64,000 nucleotides of DNA from Taiwanofungus camphoratus (taxonomy: Eukaryota > Basidiomycota > Agaricomycetes > Polyporales > Taiwanofungaceae), in assembly GCA_003999685.1 (NCBI GenBank), contig CP021232.1, forward strand, positions 1,054,001-1,118,000, in the 5' to 3' direction. Shown here piece after piece: positions 1 through 12,213 of this stretch. A program made the translations under genes and the position numbers. The notes under the pieces were generated by a model, which did not search any database, had not been told where the DNA came from, and was given only the letters and a program-made list of their open reading frames with translations. The first letter of the stretch is position 1; each line of letters starts with the position of its first letter.

Positions 1-3000
1 CAACAATAGGAGAAGGCGATCTTAAGTACAGTTCACGCGGCCTTGACCGCCTCCGGCTAGGGCGGTCTGCTTCGACACTAGGACTACGTGATCGACGCCT
101 CGGCGTCATGGGCGATGGGGTCCTTTGTATGGCCATTGGGCCTCCACTGGGAGGTGCCGGCATTGCTATAGGTTGACCTGGATATTGTTGTACTGGAGGT
201 TGTATAATGACTGGAACGCCAGAAGGCGATCTCGAACGCTCACGACGGTAAGTTCTTCCGGACGGTGTCCGTTCCAGTTGAGAGGGGATAATGAAGGTAG
301 GTTGCTCTCGCTCCTCTCTGATAACAGCAGGTGGTGCTTCGGGTGACCCAGAGCGCACATCTGTCCGAGGAACTGTCGGCGGATGGATAATGATAGGACC
401 AAGTGGCGGAGCTGGGTGTATCACGGGAGGAACCTGCTGCAGAGTGTGCGGTATTGGCTGTCCGGGAACAATTATCGGTTGCGCTGAAGGAGCTTCGGGA
501 TGTCTGGGACTACCTACGCGAGGTTCTGTCGGCGCAGGGAGTTGTAGTATTGTAGGCGATGCGCGCCTCGAGGCGCCGTATTCGGTAGGTTGTCTTTCTT
601 CCTCGCGATATGACGGTCTGGACTCAGATGGTTGCATGGGAACGACAGTTGGTTCTTGGACTTGCATTGGTGGTGGAATCACGGTGATTGGCCCTTGCAC
701 AGGTCCAGACTGAGGCTGCGGAATTATGTGAATATCCCTAGGCGATGATTCACTACTCGAATATGGAGAAGCAAGTCGGGGCGGGACGACGTCTCGCTCG
801 TCTGCTGGGCCCGCCGATTCGTAACGGATAGGTACAAAAGAAGGCGGCGGCGGCGGAGGATAGGTGCTCGTATCTGGTATCACAGGGACTTGAGAGATAC
901 CTCTGGGTGAAGACGGAATGACTGGGGTAAATGCAGGTGACGGAGTCCTTGAGGTCGGGAAAGGATGTACAACAACTGCTTGTGCTGGTGGTTGCATGCC
1001 TTGAGGGACAAAGCCAGGTGGAAACGTTTGTTGGGGAACTGTTGCCATCGGAACTACTGGCGGCATCATGCTGGTAACTTGAGGAACAGTTCCAGGGGGT
1101 GGTATCATTGGCGGACGGGCTCCTGCAAGTAGCCCCATTTGAATTTCGCTTCATGACAAACAGTGCTTCGCTTAGGAGCTTACCTTCAGGTGGCCTGCGG
1201 AGCAATTGCTCCATTATATCCTCCCTCACCTGGTCTATGTGATGGTGGACTCCCTGAATCTCTGCCTGGCGATCCTGTACATATCGTGCAATCCATTCAT
1301 TGAGATCTCTATAGTATCTCATGATCTCACGCTGTTGGTCAATAGTAGCCAGCGATGCTAAACGGCCTTCCTGTGACAAGCAATCTTGTGAGGTTTGGAG
1401 AATCAGATACTTCTGACTAAGCCCTCACCCTTAGAAGCGTCAATATATCTTGAAGTAAGGGTAGCTGTAATATGGTCTAGGATGATATCAGTCATTTCGT
1501 AAAGATCAATCGGAAGAAGTCTTACTGACCGGCGCAGACGCCGCAGGGGGTTGAGGGACTGGCGGCGGTCCTGGAGGCTGTGGAACGAATGGAACGAATG
1601 GAACACCTGTTGGTTGCCCGGGGGCACCTGGGCGCGGCGCTGCAGGCCCTAAGTCTGCGGGAGCAGTAGGTGGTCTATCGGTTGGAAATCTCTAATTTGG
1701 CGAGATGCGCTTCAGAATTGGATTCATGAGGGACATGTATACTACTTACTTCATCAGCTCTACGTGTGAAGAAGCCATCTGGTGCACCCCGACCACGACG
1801 CCGGTCCTGAACCGCGCGTAAGAAATCAATGTCGCTTTCTCCAGGGTCCGGCCGACGCACATCATCGGGTCCCCAGGGAACTACACGAGGTGTAAACTGA
1901 TCCTCTCCCTCAGAGATTGGCGGAGGGACAAAGCGGCGTCTAGGACCAACTCGGGGTACGCGCCGCGACGGTCTTTCGAACCTTACAGGTTCCATAATCG
2001 GATACGTACCAGGCCGGGGGGGTAGGTCAGTTTCGTAAATTGGACTTGCACTTCGAGGACGAGATACCCTGGGACCAGGCCGATACACCAGAGGTATCAA
2101 CGGCGGCGGGAAATGCACCGGATGTTGAACAGGAGGTGCGCCAGTCGCCATTATATCCGCTAGCTGTTCATCGAGTGAGGGACCAATCCGGACAGGTATC
2201 GGCATGTGTATTTGAGGCGCGTCACGAACAGTTGAATCTTCTCTGAGTCGGGTCCAGTCAGCCAGGAATGACATATCATCGGAGCCTGACGGAGGAATGG
2301 ACTCCGAGACATCATCGCGTGTTGGAGGTTGAGGATGTTGCGCCAGCTCCAGCAAACGCTGCAGGGCATCTTCTATCCTTCGGCAGCATTCCGTCATGTC
2401 CTGGCCGGCTAGCCTATTATCAATTTCTCTTAACGTCTCATTCGCAATATTTTGTCCGTCCTGCATAGTTGCTACTTCCCTTCTTAGTTCTCCTAACTGC
2501 TCTCGCAAATCTGAGAGATTGACGGGCACTGCGGGACGAGCCGTGCCGCTGGACGTGGACGAAGGCGTTGGGGAAGACGGTGGAAGCGAGGGCGAGAAGA
2601 CACTTGTTGGAGATGATCGGGGTCGTATGGATATCGAAGATGACTGTGGCGACGATTCTGGAGAAGAGCTGGGAGAAGACGGCCAAGAAGGAGAAGCTGC
2701 GGGATATACTTCGGATTCGAGCAAACTCAGATCGTCCGAGTGATGAGAGGAAAGAAACGACATCGTCTCGGTCAATGTATCTGGTGAGGGGATTCTCTCT
2801 GGGAATGGTGACAAGGGAATTGGGATAAGGCGAGGTCGGTCGCGTGGGCCTGCAGGAGTCGGCCTTCCTAAAGATGAAACAGTGCTCCCTCCAACTGACC
2901 TGTCCTTGCGCGGGACGGGAGGTGGCAATTCAGCAGCGCGATCCCGAGATAAAGAGTGAAGAAGATCAGTCAACATGTCCGTGACTGTGTCCATTTTGCC

Positions 3001-6000
3001 AGCTAGAGCCTGATTTTCCTCGCCTCTGACCTGATTTATATCATGTATGTAGTGTAGGAGTCTATTCACGTCATGAGTGAGGATATGACTTGGCGCCTCC
3101 GAGGGGATGGTCTCAAGTTCAGACATGATTGAGGGCACATCACCACGAGGCGTGCTGAGACTAACGCTCATGGACACTGAAGTCGCGGACGGCGAAGGAG
3201 GAAGTGGTATTGAAGGAGGTGATAGCTACAACGAAAGTGAGGACACTGAATAGGATCAAGTTAAGTTCTACATACCGATCTGGATGGTGTTGGTGAGCGT
3301 GCTGTAGAGAGCAGGGATGGTTCAGTGGATGGCTCAACCGCAGTTGGTACGTCTAAGAGCGATGATGCATCAAAGATGGAAGAGCTCATCGACACCGACG
3401 AGACCGTGGACACCGAAGACGGCGTACGCATGAGTGTAGGCACCGGTGCTTCAGTAGATATAGGCGTCGGTGAAGGAACACTAGGCGGCAGTGAAACTGT
3501 AGAGGGGGTAGGTGTTAACGATGACGAAGGCGACGAAGGTAAGGTGACAGAAGAAGCTGTGCTGATTTCAGTTATGGGTGTGAGTAAAGTTACATCCTGA
3601 GAGGAGTAGACTGATCCGCTAGGCCGCAAGAAAGAAGTCTCAAAAGACGTATCCGGCCCTTCTGGAAGTGCAAGTGATTGAACAGATGGAGACGCTCGAA
3701 GCAATGACGATTCATAGGATTCATCGGATTCAGCTGCCCAGAGAGACTCTGGTATAGCAGGACTAGACGGTGTCGGAGGTTGTTCAATTGTCGAAGGGAT
3801 CGATGGGGTGAGTTGACTAGAAGGTGTCGGCGACACGGACGATTCCGTGGGGGTTGAGACGGTCGAAATCGAAACACTGGGTTCAAGAAGGGATTCTGAA
3901 GGAAGAATGGGAGAGGGTCCAGGGATAGATTCTGTAGAGGAGCCTTCGAGGGTCGGCTCAACTGGGGAGGGAGATGCAACAGCCCTGTCCTTCGGGGACC
4001 CTGGCCCACCTGTAAGGTCCGTAGAGGCCACTGTCGGACTGTATGTTGATGGCGGAAGGGGAACGTCCTCGGGCAGTACTCCGAGTACTTCAAGTTCGGT
4101 CGCCGGAGACGATGGAATGGTCGGGATAGGTGATGGTGGTCGGATATCTTCTTTACATCTACATTCGGCAGTGTCATAGTCAGTTGAAACCTCTGTCGAG
4201 CATAGTTCCGCTGTGATATATTCGGAAGAGGGTTCCGTAGGACATATCTCCGCCGTCTCGTAATCCGAAGCGGGTTCCGTAGGGCACTTAGGAGCAGCCT
4301 CATACTCAGTAGAACAAACTTCTGCTGTCTCATAATCTGATGGAAGGGAGGGGATGGTAGGCAAGGAGACGAATGACGCAGTGGAAGGAGTTCTCGCCGT
4401 TACATACTCGGAACCTTCAGTCGATGTGGTCGGCCCGCTGCTGGCGATTCCCTCGGTGGATTGGGTGTAAGAGGACGATGATGGTGTTGGTGTATAAGAC
4501 CCACTCCTTGTATAAGTCTCCAAAGTGCTGAGACCGTCCGTGTAGGATCGAGTGCCAGACGGGGTATACGTACCAGAATTCTCCTTATCAGAAATATCAC
4601 TGGTACTGCTCATGCATGAGGACGAATACGACCTCGATGTATTCCTAGGCGTTCGCCGCCTAACCTCTCTCGTTCTAGACAGCCCGCCGCGCGATGGGGA
4701 CGTGGAGGTAGAGATGCCACTAGACCCACTATGCGAATCGCCTAGCAATGAAGCCGAAGTGGGCCCCCTCAGCGACAACGTCGATGGGACTATGTTCGTG
4801 CCAGAACCAGACACAATGTCAAGCGCAGTCTCATCTGTGACCAAGCCTGTGCCAGTCCTAGTTTCAGTATTCGTCAGTGCACGTGTGAAAGACGACGAAG
4901 AGTAGAAAGTTGAAGTTTGTGTCCTTGACCCATTCGATGCGGAATCGGCGGTAAAAAAAGCCTCATCCGAGACCGATGTAGCGTCAGACGTGTAGCTTTT
5001 TGCCTTATCGCTTCCTCTGCCAACACTTGACGGTGGAGGTGACATATACACATCCCGACCAAGCCTGGGGCCGCTCGACACTGTCACGGGAGACCCATCT
5101 CCAACAGGAATACCTCCAGCCAGGCCAAGACCGAAACCGAGACCTGGGCGCGCTTCCCTTGCACGCCTCACAGCAGATGCAAATTCCTGGTCCAGATCCG
5201 TAAGGGAACTAGTTCGCCTCAACGAGCTACTTCGACTCGGCGCAATGACACGTGGATCTCCAGGATATAAAAATGCTTGATGAGAGACAGCACTATCATC
5301 GGTGGCACGGGCACGATGGGCAGATGCGAGGGACGGCCGGCGAGAGATGCCAGTTCGGGTGCTCGAGCCGGACAGAGACATCAAATCTGAGAGGTCGGGA
5401 ATACTATCGAGAGGCGGAACATAAACAGTGGAAGCTGAGCCGGTACCAGAACCTGACTCCACAGTCCCCGAGCTTGTTATAGAGCGCATCGTGCGTACAG
5501 AACCCGTAGGAGATCCGGTCATCGAACGATCAGGGATTGAGACCTCGCGGTTGAGTGCCTCCCTGGCAGATATCCAAAGTCACAAAAAAAGACCGCAAGT
5601 AGACGCGATGTGAGCTCTTACCAAATTGCCTCCACCCATCTAGACCTCTCCTTTGCACTTTCAGCTCCAAGACGCTCCACACCATCGCTGTACACCAGCT
5701 GGAAGGGGCACAGGGTTTCAACAAGTCCCATCTCGCCAAGTTGTCCACCACTGCCTGCGTTCTCACTTTGCATTCGCGCGGCTACGGTTCCCACATCGTC
5801 TCGCGCACCTGGATGCATTGGCGACAATAGGGAGCCTACCTGTATACAATTCAACAAATCCAGTGTTACAATGCCCCGGCCTCCTCCTGGGGCGATCCAG
5901 GACAGGAGCAGCATATGCGGGTACAGTAGTGCTTGGCATCGCTGCCACCTGTAAGGCGGAGGAGCATGTACATTGAGATACCATAGCAGACCAATGTTGA

Positions 6001-7784
6001 TGGGCTAGATTAACAGATAAAAGTTAGAAAGAACCTCCTTCATAATTCATAGTGAAATGGACCACTGAAGTGAGACAAGCCAGAATGAGAAGATTAGATC
6101 TTTCCGGAATCCATCTTACCTCTTCACTTCCTTTTATATCCGCGTAATGGCCTAATTCAGCAAGGTCGAATGGGGGAGGGAGGAGTCCGCTCGTGCTCAA
6201 AGATCTACTCCCGCTCGTGCTCGCCAGACCTCCACCATCGTGCTGTGTAGGGTCTCTTGGCCCCATCCTTCCTTGACCGGCCAGGCCAAAATCGACATTG
6301 CTTTGCATGGGCGATGGAGGAGACGTCGTATTGGACCGTGCTGACTTTGCCAGCGAAGGCGTGCGCTCCTTCCACGCCGCCACAATATTTCTAACGGAGG
6401 TAAGAGGTGAGCGCGGTGATGTCTGCGGCCGGCGAAAAGACGATATAGTTGGTGTACCCGTTATAGTGCTCAAGCTGGAACGCGTAAACGTGGGCGTGTA
6501 AGTAATGGAGCTCGTATTCGTGGTTGGAGCCGTATAAGTGCCAGCCCCGCTGCGAGTAAAGCTGGTCTGGGTCGTCGATCCTGTCACGCTCTGTGGAGTA
6601 CGTGAATCGTTCGAGAGCGATGTTTGTGCTCGGGGTGGGGGCGACAGCAAAGAGGACATTGTCGTGATCGGGCCGGAAGATGATAGGGAGGATCCTGCCC
6701 TGCTCTTCGTGGGTGACGACGGCCGCGAGTTGTACCCGTATCCAGTAGTGCTTTCATAACCTGTTGTGCTCCCGTGGCCCGCCGTACTGCCGTACCCATA
6801 CACAGCACTACTCAGCGTAGGCATAGATCGGCTCTGGGTAGTGGTGTATGGACTCGGCGACCGCGGTCCCGAAGGCGCCGACGCTGTCCTCGTGTGTCCA
6901 AACAGGCGTGGGGAGCCCATATCCAATGCCGCCGTCTTGTCCTCAAAAAAAGCAATCAGCTCCCCCGCACGTCGTCCCGGGGCTGGAGGAAGGGCGCGCC
7001 CGAGGGTGTGGGGTGTCCCGCTCGGCTCAGTGGACGACCGCACATGCAGAGCGGGCGATATTCGGCCCTCCATATGCGTAGAGGGCCCGTTCACGTCCCC
7101 CGCGGAGTTATTCGAGTATTGTGTGTTCGGTCTGCTTCCCTGGGCACCACCGGATTGCGAGAACGACGTCGGCCGCGAGGGCACATTCTCAGTGTGCTCT
7201 GAAATCGTGCTCAACACTCTCCTCTCACGGTCCTGCACCGTGGTTGCTGCGGATCGATTATCTCCCGAGGCGTATGACCCAGAGGTACCAGGTGTTGTGC
7301 CCGAGCCCGTAAATGAGGTGTATGTTGATGCTCCCGTGCCGGTATGAGATGTGTAAGTTGATGGTCCTGTTGAGGACCCCCGCGACCATTCAGTTAGCAC
7401 GTCTTCCGTGCTAGCCAACTCGTTATCAACCATGCTGAGCGCTGCTTCGACCTCGGCCGCTTCGTCGATCGAATTGTCGTCAGTGTACGCATAGGTGTCG
7501 GAATCCCCTGAGGATGGACTTGGCGATATAATTATTCGGCGCATCTGCCGACCAGAAGACGCATCATCACTGTCGTAGGATGAAGCAATGGGTGTAGCTA
7601 CAGCACGGGTGTTCAGTGACATGCATTTTAAGATGAATTGCTACTCACCAGAACAAGAACTTGACGACAGTCTCGAAGGAGACATGGGTGTTTGTGTAGG
7701 CGATAAAGTCGAAAAGGTAGCCGTTCCAAACAGTGGTGACCTCGGCGCCCCTATAGAAGGAGTCGTAGTGGAAAAGTCAGTCAT
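1..7784 (-). CDS. Giant Ser/Thr/Pro-rich PH-domain protein, 3' end beyond window
   Basis: Partial gene entering from the left edge. The rebuilt exons (all phases fit) are 7784-7649, 7597-6120, 6004-5622, 5562-3276, 3225-1750, 1691-1530, 1464-1429, 1370-1184 and 1122-1, giving at least 2,422 residues. Residues 1-538 are Ser/Thr-rich and disordered. A pleckstrin-homology-like domain follows at about 540-680: it starts PINIGLLWYLNVH, has RWQRCQALLYPHMLLLSW in the middle and ends in an ERLGAESAKERSRWVEAIW helix with the conserved Trp. After it come a long Ser/Thr/Pro-rich stretch with a Cys repeat (4150-4345), a coiled coil near LREQLGELRREV, a second helical segment around DILTLLREGRLASL (spliced across exons 7-8) and a Pro-rich tail. 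PH domains bind phosphoinositides or proteins, so a membrane or cortical scaffold is likely (inference). I know this only as a family of uncharacterised basidiomycete proteins. The ATG at 7784 is chosen because exon 1 splices cleanly into exon 2. Large plus-strand ORFs here are shadows. Confidence 0.85.
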
Positions 7785-8342
7785 TTTGTCGCAAAAAGCT
7801 TAGAACATAATCTGGTTGTCAGAAGTGAGAGCAGCAATCGAGAGCTTCAGGTTGAAGCCAGATATTCTCGCTGCAAGTTTTTAAAATCTTGGCAAAGTAG
7901 AATCTTCCAAGATAACGGCTTAGTTTGGGGAATTCCAACAATCCGAGTTGGATGAGGGTATAGTTGAGTAATTCAACTTCAAAGTTGAGGGCAAGCTGTA
8001 CCGCGACCGCGTCTTGTCACGTGTGCGTAAACCGGGGCGTGCCGCACCTCTTCCCCAATATAGTGGCTGCCGGAACGTATGTACCTCATGAAGGATAAGT
8101 ATTTATGATCATACAACGGATTTTCTCAGCCTGTCCATTCATGATGATTCAATTTGCGTGCTTCAGGCGCTTAGGCACCTATGATGCACGTGCTACTGTA
8201 CTATGTGCGTTATAGACCTACTGCCAGGTGTAAGTATGGATGCGTAATGGATTTTGGTCATCGCCCTGGGGCGTTCGCTAATCATTTCGACACATCTTAT
8301 CGATCCACGAATCGCTGTAAACAGTACAATTTACATATAATT
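7785..8342. other. Intergenic: PH-protein promoter and threonine synthase 3' flank
   Basis: This stretch lies upstream of the PH-protein start and downstream of the threonine synthase stop. No coding exon, tRNA or repeat is visible. The reading frame at 8181-8480 on the plus strand runs into the antisense of the threonine synthase last exon and is not a gene. Confidence 0.6.
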
Positions 8343-10237
8343 TTAAATCCCAACTGTGACCGCCATCTCTTCTCTTTCTGCAAATTGCTCAATCACTTCC
8401 TTCACCAGTTCCACGTCGGGAGCTTCGACAGCGATCACTCTGCGTTCACGTTGAAGCAACCCCTTGAACTCTTCTGGTAGCACGTCTCGCTCGAATTCGA
8501 AGCCTATAGACGAGCTTAACGCAAGAGTGACTGCTTCTGAGAACTTGGCAGGATGCGCCGTGGAAAGTACCACCTGCGTTGTTGCCACCGGGCTGCGGAG
8601 ATACATCATCAGTTCATGCTAGAGCGGACATCGATCTGAGACCTGCGCTTACTTGTGCGCAGCAACCACGCGAGCGGCACATAACCCCACAGCTGTATGC
8701 GGGTCCGCGATATAGGAAGGCTGAGAATTGTAATAGGATTGGATGATGTCAAGAGTCTGCAGAGGGAAGATGCGACATGAGCAAGAGAGTTCGGCAGGAT
8801 CATAAACCTACCTCGTGGTCTGATATTCTTTCTGCAGCAAAGTCTCTCCTTGCCAACTCCAATACTGACGTCGGCACCCGCACTCTGCCGTCACTTTTCA
8901 CTTTCCGCATCCACCCATCGACCGTCGCGCAGGCCGCCTGCATTCTCGAATCGCGCGACTTAGTCGCTTGCCCCTCAGGACAGTCGTCGTATGCGAGGTA
9001 CCACAACAACCGCTCAAAATTGCTCGATACCAAGATGTCCATCGCGGGGCTCAACGTCTCCTTCACTCCGCCGTCGGCTGCCTGCTTCCCGTCCGACGCA
9101 CCGTTCGCAGGCACGGTCGCTGACGAGTCCACCTTTTCGTACGCGCCGCTCCGCCAGAACCGGGCGAGGATATCATTTGCATTCGTCGCCACCACCAGCC
9201 GCGCCATTGGCAGCCCCATGCGCTTCGCGTAGTAACCTGCGAGCACATCGCCAAAGTTGCCCGTTGGCACGACGTACTGGACTTCGTTGCCCCATGGCAG
9301 ATGCGCGCGCAGATGGAAGTAGGACAGGAAATAGTAGACCGTCTGTGAAAGAATACGGGCCCAGTTGATCGAATTGACAGCGCCGAGCCGATGTGTCGTG
9401 TTAAAATCGCGGTCGGCGAACAGAGTCTTGACAATATCCTGCGATGCATGAACTAGTGTGAACCTGCGAAATCTCAAGTGTAGGCATTTACACGCACCTG
9501 GCAATCGTCGAATGTACCATTTACCGCTATATTATGGACGTTTGAGTCGGTGATAGTGGTCATCTGAGCCTCTTGAATAGGCGACACTCGGCCCTTCGGA
9601 TGGAGAATAAAAATCGAGATATTTGCCTTGTTCCTGAGACCGTAGATGGCAGCACTACGATGAAAGGAAGGGGTTCTTCAGCATCGAAGCAGCATTGTTA
9701 GAGGGTATCGTCTACCTGCCAGTGTCTCCGCTTGTTGCACCGACCACAGTCAACTTCTCCGGCTTTTCGCCTGCAGCTTTACGAGCATTCCGTCGCGACA
9801 GGAAGAACTCGAACAGATTGCCCAACAGCTGAAGCGCAACATCCTTAAAGGCAAACGTGGGCCCATGGAACAGCTCTAGAACATAAGTCTTCTCGCTCAG
9901 CTTCTTGAGCGGAGTGATTTCCGCATGCCGAAACGTTCGATATGACTTTTCGGCGAGTGCACGCAGCTCTGCCCGAGATATTTCACCTGGAGAGATGTAC
10001 AGAGAGAGGATCTCCACTGATAGGTCGATGAAAGAGTAGTTCCGCCATGTTGCCTCCCAATCCGCAGGGAGGGATGGGATGCTCTCGGGAATATAGAGGC
10101 CACCGTCCGGAGCGAGACCAGCAAGTACCGTCTGTGACAATATTGTTTAGAGATGACGGAAAGGCCACCGGATGATGGACATTGACCTCTTCGAATGATA
10201 GAAACTTGTCCGTACCTCGGGTTGAAAAATATCGCAT
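8343..10237 (-). CDS. THR4: Threonine synthase
   Basis: PLP enzyme converting O-phosphohomoserine to threonine, the last step of threonine synthesis, in the cytosol. Six exons: 10237-10187, 10131-9716, 9654-9498, 9438-8812, 8756-8653 and 8592-8343, giving 534 residues (yeast Thr4 is 514). The start is MRYFSTRG, the classic N-terminus. The PLP lysine is in HGPTFAFKD at about residue 113, followed by the phosphate-binding motif GATSGDTG, split by intron 2. Later landmarks are NSINWARI and VPTGNFGDVLAGYYAKRMG. All introns are 55-61 nt GT-AG and all phases close. The young retroelement at 11088-18159 sits about 850 bp upstream of the start. Confidence 0.97.
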
Positions 10238-11087
10238 CGTCGACCAGAATCAAGACTTGGTGCCGAGTCATTTCTGAAGTTTGCGTTGATATCAAACTCC
10301 GGCTACTGTAAATGCGGAATGCTAGATGTGCAGGTCACAGCTGGTTGCAAACCTATACTGTTAAATGACCAGCTTTTGAAGAATTCCGCCGTTCAATTTT
10401 TAGCTCCACAATGACTGAACACATTGCTCTCGGAGAAGTGTAACTTTGTGATTATGGATCCTGGCTACATGGACATGTACCTACATTTTTAACTATTTTC
10501 ACGGTGAGGTGCTTGAGGACATTCCGGTGGAGGGGACTAGTATTTGAAGATTTTTCCGAGGGATGTCACGAAGAGTCACCATGCCGGGACAGTGCCGCAA
10601 TGAAGCTCCGACGCGGCTTTTGGGCATCCGCAACCTCTTTGCAACGCGTCGACGAAGTGCGCCGGCTGGCGGAGTTCACACTCGCTCGTGGATTGTAACG
10701 CACAGTGACACATCTACTGCTGTACACCTATTGCCCCCACAATAAGCTTCGAAAAAAGATTACATGTTATGGTGTGCTTAAGATTAGACACAAGTGCAAG
10801 AACTAAGTGGCTGTGGTTTGGAATGAGGTGAGAGGGTAGAAGAACAGTGATTGGCCAAATTAATAGATTTTCTGACACTCTTATTGAACTTATTCTCTAC
10901 ACACCCCCACTCTCTAAAATAGGATGATGATGAAATCAGCATTTATATACCGCAACAAATAAGCTAGTACTAAGACGCGGTGTCTCTAAAATAGGAGAAC
11001 ACAGTTGTGTTGCTTGATTTTCTAGACTATTTTAGACAACATCTGATCTTGAGAATGTCACAAGGAGAGTTTGTGATAAGCCACTCT
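10238..11087. other. Intergenic: THR4 promoter side; short repeated motif
   Basis: No gene recognised. The part next to the retroelement is AT-rich. It contains the 14-mer TCTCTAAAATAGGA twice (10911-10924 and 10983-10996), and CTATTTTAG, the reverse complement of its core, near 11029. These may be remains of an older repeat into which the retroelement inserted, but I could not assign a family. Small plus-strand frames at 10504-10745 look random. Confidence 0.4.
11083..11087. repeat. Target-site duplication, left copy (ACTCT)
   Basis: ACTCT directly before the first LTR matches ACTCT at 18160-18164 directly after the second LTR. A 5-bp duplication is normal for Ty3/gypsy integration. Confidence 0.93.
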
Positions 11088-11641
11088 TGATACAAGCTGG
11101 TATCAACGACCGGAAAGCCTCGAACGTGAGGACCTGGCTACTGAAGATAGTAGTGAGGCTTTATGGACACTGCGTATGTCCTTCTGGGCGAAGTCGATAG
11201 AGTCGAGCGAGTACTCAGGTACGAAGCGAGAGGTCGCAAGATACGAGTATAAGATTGCTAGTGGTAACTAGCTACTTGGTAACCAGATCGAACTTAAGGT
11301 TCGACCTACAAAGTACACGGCCTTATATACATATTCTACTCTGCGCACGGACCATGGCACGTGGTCTAAGAATCAGCATGAGTAAGCGTAAGTAAGGCGA
11401 TATGAGTCATCGGGCCGTATTAGCAATCAGTAAGCGTAAGACGGAATGTGTAAGCGGGGCCCGATATGAGTCATAGTCCATGAGTAACCAGGGCCCGTCC
11501 GGGGCCCGTACCGTAAGCAGCAATGAGTCAAGGTGCTGCGCAAAGAAGCTGGGCCTACCCGAGGCCCGTCCTAGAAGCGAAAGGTCGTAGGACCGATCCG
11601 AGGTCCGACCGATAAGATATGCGATGGAAGAAATTGTATCA
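11088..11641 (-). repeat. LTR (3' LTR in element orientation)
   Basis: 554 bp, bounded by the inverted hexamers TGATAC/GTATCA. It matches 17606-18159 with one visible difference. It contains three TGAGTCA motifs (11403, 11467 and 11524) among short GGGCCCG and TAAGCG repeats. Confidence 0.96.
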
Positions 11642-11655
11642 TTACCCCCCTACTT
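11642..11655 (-). other. Polypurine tract
   Basis: The sense strand directly before the 3' LTR reads AGTAGGGGGGTAA. It is purine-rich and placed as expected for the plus-strand primer. Confidence 0.6.
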
Positions 11656-11918
11656 ATGATTGAACACCTGGTCAATCAACTAAACTCCAATGGGGACGCG
11701 TCGAGTTTCTCCGAGTCAAACTTTTGGGGTGACCGTCGACGAACTTGACGAACTTCCGAGGACGAACTTGAAAAACTTTCCTGGAAGTAACGAGCGGGTG
11801 TTTCACCGCGACCTATAAGGGATGACCCTTGAACCCATAGGGGATGACCCCTCCAACCGTGAGCATCCTTTCAGCTCGAACTTTACAGTTTTACGACATG
11901 TCGGTCGTACGCTGTAGT

Positions 11919-12173
11919 TTAACGACGTGCACGGTCGTTCCCTCGCAGTTTAACGACATGCAGGAACCACTCTGGATGATATGGCGGTACCGGGTCGTTG
12001 GCGAATGCGTAATTGATGGCGGGGCATTCGCGCGTAAGGTGCCCAGGCGACGGGCGACTACAGCGGAGACACTTGTAATCGGGGCACGTCCTGTGCGAGT
12101 GACGAGTGCTACCACAGAGGTAGCATGGACCGTAGCGAGCGAACGAGGATGAAGGACCGTTTGACTGAGACAT
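11919..12173 (-). CDS. Extra 3' ORF with two zinc knuckles, inside the chromovirus
   Basis: 84 codons, sense orientation, starting 40 nt after the pol stop and ending well before the polypurine tract. It carries two tandem Cys/His knuckles: CYLCGSTRHSHRTC (CX2CX4HX4C) and CLRCSRPSPGHLTREC (CX2CX6HX4C). Most Tf1-like elements have no gene here. It could be a nucleic-acid chaperone or a gag-derived duplicate (inference). An overlapping frame at 11891-12217 is a shadow. Confidence 0.6.
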   Translation of the reverse strand: MSQSNGPSSSFARYGPCYLCGSTRHSHRTCPDYKCLRCSRPSPGHLTRECPAINYAFANDPVPPYHPEWFLHVVKLRGNDRARR

Positions 12174-12213
12174 GCGAACGATGAGTGGGGTGAAAGTGCG
12201 ACTGATTTTTTTT

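Noticed and set aside
6766-7347. Long plus-strand ORFs opposite the PH protein
   Set aside because: They mirror the Ser/Thr-rich minus exons, have no domain and end at random.
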